DNA of 64,000 nucleotides from Simmondsia chinensis. Lineage: Eukaryota > Streptophyta > Magnoliopsida > Caryophyllales > Simmondsiaceae. The stretch is from NCBI GenBank assembly GCA_018398585.1, contig JAGTTD010000008.1:2802501-2866500 (forward strand). The letters run 5' to 3'. A program made the position numbers and the translations under genes. The notes beneath the pieces are model-generated. The model made no database searches. It was given only the letters and a program-made list of their open reading frames with translations, and was not told the origin of the DNA. Positions 33,240 through 44,871 of this stretch are shown here, in pieces (the first letter of the stretch is position 1; each line of letters starts with the position of its first letter).

Positions 33240-34300
33240 CTGTGTGTGAGCATTATTTATGGTGGAAGTCTAATTAAATTGTAGACGCTCTCACTAAGGT
33301 GGAGCTTGATTTTACTCCATAAAGAGTTGATGTCCATGGAGTGGAGGAATGGGTTGATATCCCCGATCTAGAGTGATCATGGACTGATCAACATAGTTAG
33401 TAAATACGCGTTTAACAGGTGTATCACACATGTATATGTATTTTTCCGTTTAAAAAGGGCATTTATGTATGATTGCCAATATTATGGTAAGTACATGTTT
33501 TTTTTAATGTTAGTTGTATAATACACATTTTGTAACACGTTTTTGTATTTTTTTTGGAATAAAAAGCAAACATCGTTGAAATGATCATAGTTATATTAAG
33601 TGTCCATATTCTCTCTCTTTCCAAATGTTGTTATTTCAATTGCTAAACTATTAACCTGTGCATTGTTCTTTGCTACTGTTAATATAGGTAAAACCATTAA
33701 ATATAAGTCAAAATTGACAAAATTACATTCATTTTCACTCTAAAAGGAGTTGTTATAGATATAAATGTTATCATATATAAATTTTTATAATAGATATAAA
33801 TGTTATCATATATAAATTTTTATAAGTCAAATGAGTTTTTGACTAAACTTTTATGTATAAAGTTGAATTATACACGAATGTATTGAATTCTGGTTAATTC
33901 TCATACTATATTTTGCTAACTATGCTGGCCGGTGCTCGTGGATGCATTTTGGGGGGCACAAAGGCGTAGCCGCGAGAAAAATTTTTGGGCTTGGTTTGGG
34001 CTCAGGCCCAATTGAGGGTGGTTTTGGGTGCACTAGAGTTGTATATTATATTCAACTTGCACCAAAGCTTTGGTAGGTGTTACTTGAGAGAAAAGGAATT
34101 CTCATGTACTCTTTGCAAAAGATAGTCAAAAAAATTCCTGCAATTTGACAGATATAGGTATTATTGGCTTAATCACGTAAATCTCTGGGTCTTAATTTTT
34201 TTTTTCTCTCAGAATTTTTCGTTGTTCTTTTGTTTCGTTATCTGATAAGGTTGGGTGCACGAGAGCATGCATTTGCTTTTGCAGAGAGTTGTTTATAGCA
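33240..34300. other. Spacer downstream of TAF1B
   Basis: Nothing coding recognised. A 34-bp tandem pair lies at 33756-33823. The rest is AT-rich with no clear repeat family. Confidence 0.35.
33756..33823. repeat. Perfect tandem duplication, 34 bp x 2
   Basis: ATAGATATAAATGTTATCAT followed by ATATAAATTTTTAT occurs twice in direct succession. Confidence 0.85.
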
Positions 34301-34312
34301 GTCGAATCTAAG

Positions 34313-34593
34313 ATAAGTTACATATTTGTACCATGAGGTTTGTTGTATTAGTTTTTTAGCCCAAATATATTATTAAATAAGTTTTTAGTCCATAAAATTA
34401 CATGTATTTAATAAAATAGTCCAAATATTGTTGTGTTAGGCTGTGAAATAGGTCTGGGTTTTATTCTTTCAGATTGTTATTTGAACTATTTTATTAAATA
34501 CAATGTAACTTTTTGCCTAATAGATTATTTCACAAAGTTCGCGGGCAAAAAAACTAATTTACTAAATCTTAACATGTTAAGATATAATTTACC
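34313..34593. mobile_element. Foldback MITE with long inverted arms
   Basis: AGTTACATATTTGTACCATGA at the left and TTAACATGTTAAGATATAAT at the right are arms around TTAGTCC...GGACTA-like inner repeats. Related to 44222-44505. Confidence 0.55.
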
Positions 34594-34774
34594 TTTGAAG
34601 CTATGATCTTTGGATCATATTATTTATTATTGATTGCTTAAGACGCATAATACGGTTTTTGATCGGTGTTTAATTGAGGACCAACATGAGACTAATCGAG
34701 TTGAGTTGAAAATCAGTATTTGAAAAATGAAATAATTTTATCGTTGCTGGCTCACATATGGAGCTTGCTTTTGT

Positions 34775-34880
34775 GCAACAACAGCAACAAATCCAGCGAC
34801 TCAAAAGGCTCCCGCCCACCAGGGTAGGATTTGAGGAGGATGAGATGTGTACAATCTTACCTCTATAGGGTGCTATCAAG
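34775..34880 (-). mobile_element. Diverged tail-only SINE/LINE copy
   Basis: ACAACAGCAACAAATCCAG, GGCTCCCGCCCACCAGGGT, TGTACAATCTTACCTCTATA and GGGTGCTATC follow the tail order on the minus strand. Confidence 0.55.
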
Positions 34881-35164
34881 GAGCTCGATTTTGTTCGTGG
34901 TCTGTAGATACATTTAAAGGATGCTGAGGTTCGAACTCGAATCGGTCTCCAATTAGAAGGATCGATTGGAACCTAAAGACGTGCCTTAATGGAAAAAAAA
35001 AAGAAAAAAAAGAATTGATGATAAGGTGCAAGTACTTTATAAATTTGGACCAGCTACAATGATATTATGATGATAAGATAAGAATAAAGTGCATTTTATA
35101 TGTGATTTTTAAACTTCCAATAAAAAGCATGCAAGTGCAACTTGTGCTGAGGGATCCTAACTGT

Positions 35165-36145
35165 TTAAGGTGTAAATGAGTCGAGTCGAGTTGATATGTA
35201 AACTACCTCATTACAAAAATCGAAAGTTTAGTTTTCTTTAAGTTGAGCGAAGTTCGGACCTGTCAAGGAACCATCTGTCCCAAAAGCTTAAGTTGATGGG
35301 TCAAGGCCCAAGATTAGTTTTATAGTCTAACATACCTCCTCATGCAAATGCCCGTTTGGACTTGATAATGTACAGGTCCACCTCATACTTTGTGCTTAAA
35401 TTGTGTTAATATTGAAATTGGGGGTTGTTGGGATTCAAACTCTTGATCTCTTGGTCATAAGGCTTTGATACCGTGTCAAGGAATCATCAGTCCCAAAAGC
35501 TTAAGCTGATGGGTGAAGACTTAAGATTGGTTTTATACTCTAACAGGACATAGTAAAGCTCAAGTTGTAAGCCAGCAAGTTTAAACGAGTCTAAATGAGC
35601 CAATCAAGGCTCGATTTATAAACCAAAACGTGTAATTAAGTCAAGTATAGTACTCTTCATAGTTGATACTGAAGTAAACGGAAATAATATTAATGAAGAC
35701 GTTTCTTTTCTCCCTAGAGATTTAGAATAATGACGTTAGCTTTAAGCTCGAGCCCCGAGCTTTGAAAATTCGGGCTCGAGCTCGGCCCTTCAAAAGCTCA
35801 GGCTCGGCTCAGCTTGATCTAGGCTCGATGAACTTCAAACTAAGCTTGCAATATTTCGGCTCATTTAATCTCAATATAAACTCGTTTGGGCTCGTTTAAG
35901 TTCGGGCTCAGCTCATTTAGGCTCCAATATGCATTCATTGGGTAATATTTAAGCAAATATATTACATTAAAAAAAGCTCGCTTAGGCTCATTTAGGCTCG
36001 AGCTTCAATAGGCTCGGGCTCGGCTTGATAAGCTAAACGAGCCGGTTCGGCTCAGCTCGAGCTCAAAGTGAGCCGAACTTTTCAAGCTTTAGAACAAGCC
36101 GGCTCGTGAAGGGCTCGTGAGCTGACTCGGCTCATTTACACCCCT
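35165..36145. mobile_element. GCTCG-rich element with an internal dispersed-repeat insert
   Basis: Left end AAGGTGTAAATGAGTCGAG and right end GGCTCATTTACACCCCTAGG are inverted. The middle (35264-35545) holds a copy of the AAGCTTAAGCTGATGGGT dispersed repeat. The remainder is the usual GCTCG/GGCTCG word mixture. Confidence 0.6.
35264..35545 (+). repeat. Dispersed repeat (AAGCTTAAGCTGATGGGT family) inside a GCTCG element
   Basis: TGTCAAGGAACCATCTGTCC and TGTCAAGGAATCATCAGTCC bracket it. The inside matches 19880-20200. Confidence 0.6.
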
Positions 36146-36544
36146 AGGTAAATTATCCCAAAATTAAAAGATAAAACGCACATAAAAGTACCGATAGAAA
36201 AACGAAAACAAAGATAAAATTTAGGAAAGAAAGTACTTGAAAGTTGAGTTATCGTATTCCAATTTCTTTAAAGATTTTACCATCTCATTTTTGGACTAGC
36301 GGCATTACAAATCGATAGACGGCAATTTAACTTTTTTTAACAATTTATTCTACGAGAAAGTTCTTTCGGTATTACATAATGAAACACCCGAAAATTCTTA
36401 TTAAAACATATAAGTTGAAAAAATAGCGTCTAAAAATGATATTAAAGTTGTGTTTACTGGTAAGTCTTAAACTCCAACACAACCACCCTATAATTTCAGC
36501 ACGAGTCAGGCAGATCTCTACAACATCCACGGTTGAAGTTCATG

Positions 36545-36695
36545 AACTTTTATCGGAGTATAACAGCAACAACAACAACAACCGATCTAGTGTGTTAAGG
36601 GCTTCTGCATATGCAGGGTCTCGGGGGAGGATGTACGTAGCCTTACCCCTTCAAAGTGTTACCCTTAAGGGGGGCCGTGTCCGAGGGAGTACAAA
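36545..36695 (-). mobile_element. Tail-only SINE/LINE copy
   Basis: Minus-strand order TCCCTCGGACACGGCCCCCC, GGGGTAAGGCTACGTACATCC, GCATATGCAGAAGCCC and (TTG)n. Confidence 0.72.
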
Positions 36696-36809
36696 ATCGT
36701 TATCATCTTTATATCTCCTTATACATCATCATCTGTTGAACACCAAAAGGCGCATCCACGTAAATGGAGCCAAAAAAGATATAGAAAGACATAATTATGT
36801 TACGTATAC

Positions 36810-36925
36810 TTTGTTACTTGTATCATTCTTGATTTCATTTTTTATTTTTGTCTCGCTCCTGTGGGCTTTCTTGAGCTCCGCTTCAATAAGTGCGTCGGAT
36901 TTTGTATAGAGAGTTTTTTTTTTTA
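36810..36925. repeat. Fragment shared (inverted) with 43603-43697
   Basis: Shares GCTCCGCTTCA, TTTCTTGAG/TTTCTCGGG and GCTC(C/A) words in inverted orientation with 43603-43697. Origin unknown. Confidence 0.4.
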
Positions 36926-37004
36926 TCTAATTATCGAAAAAATATTTAGTACGTCTTGTATGTAGCTTACTCAATATTTTGAACCGAGACCTATGAAAAG
37001 CTGC

Positions 37005-37265
37005 TCTGGTCAAGCTGTTTGACCAAATTATGAAAACTGTTTTTTTATACATACTTTTGCCAAAACCACTTCATAAAAAATGCTTTCAATATGGATATTT
37101 TTGTCTGTAAAGTATTAATTTTTTTATTTCGGCTTCTATTTTGAAGAAGAAGCACTCTATTCTTCTACTTCTATTAGAAACACTTTTCTTTTCAGATCAA
37201 ATATCTTTAAATCCTAAAAAAAATCACTTTTTTCTAATAAAAGAAGTTTGATCAAACAAACACTG
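37005..37265. mobile_element. hAT-type MITE (TGTTTGGTCAAAC family)
   Basis: Left end CAAGCTGTTTGACCAAATT and right end AAGTTTGATCAAACAAACA are inverted. TTTAAATCCT(A/G)AAAAAAAT is shared with the copy at 4255-4500. Confidence 0.65.
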
Positions 37266-37334
37266 AAACTAGGAGTTACACTAGTGTCCAGAATAGGATG
37301 TAAATTTGGTAATAAGACATATAAAAATACTACA

Positions 37335-37480
37335 TTTGACAACAACAACAACAACAGTCTCAGTGCTACGAAGGCTCCCGCAAAAGTAAGGTCGGGGGGT
37401 GAATGTATGCAGCCTTCCCCATTTAGGGTGCTACCCTGAAAATAGGCTGTTTCCGAGGACCCCCAACGTGAAGAGCATGT
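37335..37480 (-). mobile_element. Tail-only SINE/LINE copy with TSD
   Basis: Standard tail on the minus strand ending in (TTG)n. TATAAAAATACTA occurs on both sides (about 37319 and 37480), a 13-bp target duplication. Confidence 0.78.
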
Positions 37481-37674
37481 ATAAAAATACTAAATTGACA
37501 CAATTAAATGTATAAATGTTAAGTAACACACTTACAAAATAATATTAATTGCCTAAATAAACCAAATGAAAATCAGTAAAAGACATGAAAATCTCTCCCC
37601 TTTAATCTCAATTAATCTTCAATTTCATCAACAATCAGCCACCACTCTCATCATCACAATCACCATCACCATTT

Positions 37675-37745
37675 TTTGTTAATAAGGAACTCGGTTACTC
37701 AGTAAAACCCGATGCAGCGACCCATTAACCCCACTGTAACTAACC
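37675..37745 (-). mobile_element. Fragment of a tRNA-derived SINE family
   Basis: GTTAATAAGGAACTCGGTTAC and GCAGCGACCCAT match the 3' part of the element at 55900-56110. Confidence 0.45.
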
Positions 37746-38433
37746 ATGATTAATCATGCAAATTAGATCTAAACCCATTAAAATTATACCAATGCTATAA
37801 TTATACCCGTTTCTCAAAGAAATTGCAAAAAATATCGATTGCGTTAAATGTTGGACTATATCTCGGCCGATGCTCTAGATGATTGATCTCCTCATTTTTG
37901 TTTGATTAGGCTATCGATAGGGGCCTTCTTATTGCAGTTTCCTATACTTTTTTGCCTTCTTTTTTGCTTTTACTGTTGCCTTTATGCCCTGTTCTTGCAA
38001 GTGAACCCTCTTGTGTTTTCTGAGTTCCCTCATTAGAACAACAATAACAGCCCGGTATCTCAAAGAGACACCACCAAAACAAATACCCAGTTGTCTACCC
38101 CGTACACATGATGAAACAGTAATTAGTATATAAAAATTTAATTTAGTATTATTTCGTAATAATAATTTTTCAACCACATCATTGAATACCTAGAATTAAA
38201 CGCAGTTAAAACATGTTTCATATTCTTTAATACTCGCCGTGTTTAGTTTTTGAAAAACTAAAAATTAAAATTTTATCTTATGTTTTCACTTGCATTAAGA
38301 AAAAACTGAAAAATAAGAAACCGACAGCCAAAAAATTGCTTTTAAACAAAGTTTGTCTTGTTATTAAAGAACCGAGACTTGAAAAACCGATACCAAACAT
38401 ACCCTCGACATTAAAATTAATCTCAAATTTACC

Positions 38434-39895
38434 CTAATTTTCTAAATTAATGCTATTAAGATTCTCTCTCTTGCTCAAAGTGTTCTTGTTATTATGCATC
38501 CACACTTTGAATACTCCTCTTTCAATACCCAATTCACTGCAAAATGACTTAATCAAATTATCATCAATGCTCCCGATTTTCCACCCCAATTTCTCTGAAA
38601 ATTCATACATTTTTTCCTTCTGTTCTTTACTGAATCTTGTTCTGAATCTCTTCTTCCCATTTCTCCCCTTTGATCCTGCAATCTCCGCCATTGGATATTG
38701 GTGGTGCTCATCGGACGGCTGAAATTGGGTCATGAGATGACGTGGCGGTGGAGGGTGATGGTGGAGGGGGATGGGGTCGTCGGGGTCGCGGCGGTGGAAG
38801 TTACGGTGGCAGCCGCAGGCGGCGCATTTTAGTGTGGTGGGGTCGGTGGTGGTGGCTGTGGCGGATGGCATGAACTCACAGCATCTGTTACAGGAAAAAT
38901 AAATTAATCACGTGTTATAATTGGATTAAAAAGTATTTTAATAGGTGTTTATATATGATTTAGTAATAATTTTAGATAATATTTTTATTTATAATAGAAC
39001 AATGTTATTACGGAAAGGCCATTGGGGTTGTCATGAAGATACGAAATGAATGTTGAAGTGAATTCTCTCGGTCCCTCTCTGAATCAAGCCGGTCTCAACA
39101 GTTTTAGGGTTTCAAGCAAACGTTTTAAACGAGACTCTTTATATGTAATAAAAATTCTTTTAACAATGTAATACTAATACATTAAATTATAGATATCTTA
39201 ATTATAGACTCTATTAAGACTGTAAAATATATAATCCCTAGAATTTGGAGCCCCTAAAATTTGGGGGCTTTACGGACTGCTTGGGATAATGTCGGGCTCA
39301 GCTCAGAATTCTACTCTCTTTCCCCTTAGTTCCTGTTAGATAAGTATAAATAAAATCATTCCGTGAGCCTCACCCATTAATTTAAATTTTTGATAAAGTT
39401 AATTTGTTGACACAGAGATCATGAGTACAAATTCAAACAACCCCATTTCTAATATTAATATAATTTAAGCACACAAGGTATAGGTAGGCTTATATAATAT
39501 CCACACTTCGAGAATTCACATACTGAGAGCACATATTAGAATATAAAATCATTCACGACCTTCAGCAATCAGGTTAAGCTTATGATACTCGACATATTCT
39601 ATTATCAAAACTAGTCAAATTCCAAAAAGGATAACCTAATTACTCTTTTTAGTTTTAACTGTATTACCCGTCCACAGCATAGCCGCCGATGCTTGCCGCG
39701 TGATTCTTCAGGCATTCTCTGTACGCCACCACCACGGCCACCGGCGCACCTGGGTAGTAGCGCTTGAGAGACCCATTTGTATAGCTGCTCTTGCGTGGTG
39801 GAGGTGGCGGTGGTGGGGTGTCAGTTTCTGAATCTGGGTTCCTTCCCACGGCGGCGCCGGCGGTTTCTCCGGCGACGCCAGCGTCAGTGGTGCAA

Positions 39896-39900
<5 letters not shown>
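38434..39900 (-). CDS. Zinc-finger homeodomain (ZHD) transcription factor, 227 aa
   Basis: Exon 1 is 39900-39668 and exon 2 is 38884-38434, joined through a GT-AG intron of 783 bp in phase 2. The ZF-HD dimerisation domain spans residues about 60-111: YRECLKNHAASIGGYAVDG from exon 1 is completed by CCEFMPS and LKCAACGCHRNFHRRD from exon 2, giving the His/Cys set of the family. A Pro-rich stretch precedes it (residues 29-35) and a His/Pro-rich linker follows. The homeodomain spans about 155-213 (KKRFRTRFSKEQKEKMYEF, IERGVFKVWMHNNKNT), with the Met in the recognition helix typical of plant ZHDs. The protein should act in the nucleus as a dimeric DNA-binding regulator. The ATG at 39900 is the only in-frame ATG, as the upstream (TA)n tract has none. 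Most ZHD genes are intronless, so the intron is unusual. Which ZHD clade is unclear. Confidence 0.88.

Positions 39901-39930
<30 letters not shown>
39901..39930. repeat. (TA)n tract directly before the ZHD start codon
   Basis: About 15 TA units touch the ATG at 39900 on the minus strand and form the last part of the 5' leader. Confidence 0.9.
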
Positions 39931-39932
<2 letters not shown>

Positions 39933-40302
39933 ACAAGGAGAAAAGGGTGTAATTTTTAGGGAAAAATTGATAATAATGAAGGAAAATAATGGGTGAAAAT
40001 GATGAGTTTAATCAATGAATGTTATAATCAATTGAATTTGGGTGTTTGTGTTGAGGGGAATTGGTGAATTTTAGGGTTAGTGGGGGGAGAGGGAGATCAA
40101 TAAATATGTGGGTTTAAGATAAGAAAATGATTGATTTATTGACTTTTTTAAGCAATGTTTATATTAAATTAATTCGGCTATTATTATTATCAGAGTAATA
40201 ATAAAATTTACAGTGAATAATAGTTATAAAATTTTATAAATTTATTTTATTCTTATGTTAATTCTTTCGCCTTGTTCATATTATTATCCTTGAATTTACA
40301 TA
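39931..40302. other. 5' flank of the ZHD gene
   Basis: Holds the presumed leader and promoter. AT-rich; no specific motif is assigned. Confidence 0.3.
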
Positions 40303-40320
40303 TTTAATAATTCATTATTA

Positions 40321-40563
40321 AGCAAATCAACATTCTTAGTGCTTCAAAGGTTCTCCTCTAAGCAGAGTCGAGCGGGTGGATGTACACTGCCTTCTCCTTT
40401 CAGGATGCTACCCCGAAGAAAGGCTAAATTTTAGAACCCCCAATCCAAGGGGTGGACGAAGACTTCTTAGAAGGTCACCCATCTTGGTACCACTCTTGCG
40501 GAAGCACACTTAACTTCCGAGTTCTAATGGGTTTCGATGCTTACGTGTCGATACCCTCTTAGG
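40321..40563 (-). mobile_element. Full-length 5S-headed SINE, subfamily B, with 18-bp TSD
   Basis: The minus strand starts CCTAAGAGGGTATCGACACG, then TAAGCATCGAAACCCATT and the 5S region (GGAAGTTAAGTGTGCTTCC, AAGATGGGTGACCTTCTAAG), then the tail. Flanks TTTAATAATTCATTATTA (40303-40320) and TTTAATAGTTCATTATTA (40564-40581) differ at one base. This fixes both ends of the element. Confidence 0.88.
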
Positions 40564-40581
40564 TTTAATAGTTCATTATTA

Positions 40582-41009
40582 CTAATTTTAAATAATACTA
40601 ATTAATAAATTTATAAAAATAATTATTTATATTATCTTAATTTTAGCGTATATATTAAGGGTGTTCTCATTAATCATGCCAAAATTATTATTATAAGAGT
40701 AATAGTGTGACAAGTTTTTTTTTTTTTTTTTTTTTTCACAATTGTTTTGTCTACAATAATATTTATATTGATATATTGTACAGTATATTTTTAGAATTTG
40801 TGTAAATGAACACATTATTTACACTATTATTATCTTCTTTTTTTAATAATATCAAAAATGTTGTAATAACCTTATAAATTATATATACTATTTTCCCATC
40901 AAAATATAATGCATTAATTACGAGTTCAATTTTTGACAATAATTAAATAACAAAAATATTTAAATAAAATGAAATAAATAAATTTTTTTAACACATACCT
41001 GATCACATG
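40582..41009. other. AT-rich spacer
   Basis: Only AT-rich sequence and a T tract (about 40713-40736) are seen; no gene or named repeat. Confidence 0.35.
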
Positions 41010-41584
41010 GTGTAAACGAGCTGACCTGAGCCGAGCACCCCTTGTTCCAATCGAGCTCGAGTTTGAGCTGAGCTCTTATCAAGCATTTCTAACCCTTGTT
41101 TGAACTTGGTTGGATGAGAATATAGTGTGTTCAATACTCGGCTCGGTTCGGCTCGGCTCGTTAGGCTTATCGAGCCAAGTCGAGCTCGTTATCGAGTCGA
41201 GTCGAGCTTGTTATCGAGTCAAGTTGAGTTCATTATCGAGTCCAATCGAGTTTAAAACCAAGCCAAGCTTGCAATCGAGGCGAACTCATTAATGAGCTGA
41301 GCTTTTTAAGTTATTATTGAATCATTTTTGAACTAATACCAACTGTTATCGAGCTCACAAGCCCTTAGTGAGCTGATATCGAGCCCTTTAATGAGATCTT
41401 ATCAGGTCCTTATCAAACTATTCGTGAATATTAGCGAGCCGAGCACCCCTTGTTCGAACTCTGCCCGTTAAATTAATCGAGCTTACTCGAACTCTACTCA
41501 AGAGCCCTCCTAATGAATACCAACGAGCCCTAATTAAATTTAAAACATGAGTAGTTTATTGAACACTCTTTCCTTTACACCCCA
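41010..41584. mobile_element. GCTCG-rich element
   Basis: Left end GGTGTAAACGAGCTGACC and right end TTTCCTTTACACCCC are inverted. Many TCGAGC and GCTCG words; CGAGCCGAGCACCCCTTGTT occurs twice (about 41027 and 41435). Confidence 0.62.
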
Positions 41585-42439
41585 CATATTGGAAAAATTG
41601 TTTTTTTAAAGTAAGTTTAGTATAAATGGACACGTGGCAAATTTGGAGTTATGCGAGCACACATGGATCTCCACTACGAGTCAATTTGTCATTGGCTCGG
41701 ATTTTGGTTAATCCTAGAATTGAAAGAGTGTTTTTTTTTTAAATTTATCACTTAAATATTATAATATTTTAATATATAAAATACAAGATTATTAAAATTG
41801 AGATTCTACTTAGAATTGATAGAGGCTTTCACAATTGGAATCCTAGAATTGAATCGAGAATACTAAATATATATTATAATTATTTTTTGTATTAATATTA
41901 GTTATATGATTTAATAAATTATTAATGTAACATTTACTTATATAAGAATATATAAGAAATATAATCAAATATGATAAAATATTATCATGTAACATATATG
42001 TGTCATTTTATACTATAATAATCATGAGTGCTTTTAAAATAGATGTTGCTAATTAAACTTTATATTAAGGTTAAAAACATAAAATTAAACCTAATTTAAG
42101 TTTCTTGAATGCATATAGCGCTTAATTACCTTTATTTTACTTCAAACTAATAAAGTAAGTTTGTTTATTATATATGCTTTATTTTTTTACAGTTTAACTT
42201 TTTATTTGTATACATTGATAGAATCGAGGTCGGATCAGTAAAATTGTAAAATCATATTAAGATTCTATCTGTTAATTCCATGTAATATCAATAAATCGTA
42301 AGATTCTATAAAATTAAGATTTTACTTAGTATTCAAATCAGTCGGCTATTGTGGAATTGTGGAATTGTAGAATAAGATTTGAACTAGGATTTTAATAGCC
42401 ATGATACAATATTATTCAGATATTATGAAATTTAAAAAT
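41585..42439. other. AT-rich spacer
   Basis: No coding region or clear repeat. Several GGAATCCTAGAATTG-like words recur (41713, 41838), perhaps an old MITE. Confidence 0.3.
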
Positions 42440-42735
42440 TTTATCAATCAAGTAACCTTCTCCCAAAATTTGATAGATTTTCTTTGAAAAATTCTCAAGT
42501 GAAACGTTAGTTTCTTGCCAAAAAAATGATGATATTATACATGATTTCAGCGATTTATAAGCAATCTATGTCCAAAGTAAAGTGAGATTTTATTTAACTT
42601 TTGTTGAAAATATTGATATAACTTATATATATTATTGTAATCATATATTATATTATCATATTTTGTAAAATATTGATCCAATTCTCACAAACATACATCT
42701 AATTTCAACATAGGATACCTAGGGAAAATACTATA
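42440..42735. mobile_element. MITE of the 19385 family, split by a LINE
   Basis: Shares TTTTATCAATCAAGTAACC and ATTGATATAACTTATATATATTA with 19385-19760. It continues after the LINE at about 43498 with ACTAGGTGATAAATTGTT and ATAAGCGATAATTTTC. Confidence 0.5.
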
Positions 42736-43485
42736 GGACGGTAGTAAGACCGGCTATGTTATATGGGGCAGAGTGTCGACCAATGAAACAGAATCAAACA
42801 CAGAGGATGAAGGTAGCAGAGATGAGGATGCTGCGCTGGATGTGTGGCCACACAAGGAAGGATAGGATCAGGAATGATTTAATAAGAGGTAAACTGGGTG
42901 TAGCCTCGATCGAGGATAAATTGCGGGAGCACTGCCTAAGATGGTTTGGACATGTTAGCAGGAGACCGACTACAGCCCCAGTCAGGAGGTATGAACAGCT
43001 TCAGACGATGCTAGGTAGAAGAGGGAGGGGAAGGCCAAAGAAGAGTTAGTTGGAGACGATTCATCACGACTTAACCCACCTAAACCTGAGAGAGCAGATA
43101 GCCTCAGATAGGGCACGATAGAGGGCTAGCATAAGGGTAGCAGATGTGGCAGTGTAGAATAGGGCGGCGAGCGACTTGTAGTTTAAGATTCCTAGGCAGT
43201 TATAGCCGCAAGTGGTGCACTTATATGCTGATTAGTTTATCCTCTGATAACTCGGCTGTTTTCTTGGCTTACATACATACTTAAATACTTGCATGTCTAT
43301 TTCCTTCCCTCATTTGGCGATAAATTGATGGTTTTATTTGCAGGCGCTCCTGTACTTCAGGATGGGGGTCCTCGGAAACCGTCTCCTTTCCACTCGGAAG
43401 GGGTATGGCTGCGTACATATACCCCTCCCAGACCCTGCTTTAACGGGAGCCGCGAGGCACTGGTATTGTTGTTGTTGTTGTTGTT
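42736..43485 (+). mobile_element. 5'-truncated RTE-like LINE with TSD
   Basis: Frame [53 protein letters not shown] and [12 protein letters not shown] matches the C-terminus of plant RTE-type ORF2. A TAG replaces the Trp after KKS and there is a further stop downstream. The 3' UTR ends in the tail shared with the 5S-headed SINEs and (GTT)6. GAAAATACTATA (42724-42735) and GAAAGTACTATA (43486-43497) form a 12-bp duplication with one change. Confidence 0.87.
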
Positions 43486-43602
43486 GAAAGTACTATATTT
43501 TATATATTGAAACATCAAGGTAACTAGGTGATAAATTGTTAAACCTTAGCTACATAAGCGATAATTTTCATTTTTATTGAGAGCATTCATAAATTATATT
43601 TA

Positions 43603-43697
43603 TTTTTTTTGATATTTAGAGAAAAAACTCTCAGTACAAGCCAGCGCATCCACTGAAGCGGAGCCCGAGAAAGTCCGCATGAACGGGAACAATTAAT
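43603..43697. repeat. Fragment shared (inverted) with 36810-36925
   Basis: Contains ACTGAAGCGGAGCCCGAGAA. No coding sense was found. Confidence 0.4.
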
Positions 43698-43829
43698 TAA
43701 TTAATATTTTAATATATGTAATAATGTTTATATATTTAAATATTTTATTTATTATTTAGATATTTTAATATTTGTTTATATATTTATTATTCAGATATTT
43801 ATATTTTAATATATGTAATAATGTATTTC

Positions 43830-43958
43830 AATCTTTAGGATGGAGGTCCTCGGAAACAACCTCTCTTCCACTCGGAAGGGGGAAGGCTGCGTACATCCAC
43901 CCCCCCCGACCCTGCTTTATGCGGGAGCCCCTGTGGCACTGGGACTGTTGTTGTTGTT
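43830..43958 (+). mobile_element. LINE 3' tail only, with 15-bp TSD
   Basis: TCTTTAGGATGGAGGTCCTC, TTCCACTCGGAAGGG (also present in the LINE at 43360) and GGCACTGGGACTGTTGTTG. The 15-mer GTAATAATGTATTTC flanks it at 43815-43829 and 43959-43973. A very short 5'-truncated insertion, diagnostic for the tail as the template end. Confidence 0.87.
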
Positions 43959-44221
43959 GTAATAATGTATTTCGAAGTACAAATTTTATTATCTAAATGC
44001 ATTATGATGTAATTTAGTAAATTTTTGCTAAAATTTGGCAAATTCTCACTATATAATGTTCATATGACATACAATTATGATAGTTTATATATATCATATC
44101 AGTTTAACATGGGTGGATCATCAAGAGGAAAACCGAGTTTGACAAGTAATGAGAAGTGTTCTTAGGGACCATATACGAAGATAAAATGTGATACTTTCTA
44201 CGTGAAGTGCAATATAAAAAT

Positions 44222-44505
44222 GGGTAAATTACATATTAGTATTATGAGATTTAGTGTATTAATTTTTTTGTTCACAAATTTTGTGAAATAATTTTTTAGT
44301 CCAAAAATTATGTGTATTTAATAAAATACTTTAAATAGCGATATAAAAAAATAAAAGCGGAGCCTTTTATGCACCTTTACTTATTGCTATTTGGATTATT
44401 TTATTAATTGCATGTAATTTTTTGAACTAAAAAATTATTTTACAAAGTTTGTGAACTAAAAAAACTAATACACTAAACCTTGAGATAGTAACAAATAATT
44501 TACCC
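44222..44505. mobile_element. Foldback MITE with long inverted arms
   Basis: GGGTAAATTACATATTAGTA at the left pairs with a diverged GTAACAAATAATTTACCC at the right. Arms of about 100 bp can pair (GTTCACAAATTTTGTGAAAT with ATTTTACAAAGTTTGTGAAC). Flanks TATAAAAAT and TATAAAATT suggest a TSD of 8-9 bp. Confidence 0.72.
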
Positions 44506-44573
44506 TATAAAATTGTTTAAAAATTTAACATAAATATTTTAAAAAAAATGTAAAATAAAGGCTATGTTTGGCA

Positions 44574-44871
44574 AGTAATTTTTTTATAATATTTTTCATA
44601 ACTTTTAGCCTTTTGACTAGTCCAACAATTAATAGCGCTGTTTGGTAAAAGTTTTATTGTTAGTAGTTTTCATAGCGTTTAGCTTTTAAAAAACAGCTTT
44701 TTAAAAGCTAAGCAATTTAGTTTTTAGTTTTATAAACTCTATATAATCAAATTTTATTTATCATTTGTCTCTCCTTTTCATCTTAATTTATCTAGCATAT
44801 TACCCATCAGCTGACAGCTAATAGCTAAATGTTAACAGCTAACAGTTACAACCAAATATAGCCGAAAGTTT
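44574..44871. mobile_element. hAT-type MITE (GGCTATGTTTGGC ends)
   Basis: AGGCTATGTTTGGCAAGTAA at the left and TTACAACCAAATATAGCC at the right are inverted. CATCAGCTGACAGCTAATAG and AGCGCTGTTTGGTAAAA are shared with 25985-26245. Confidence 0.72.
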
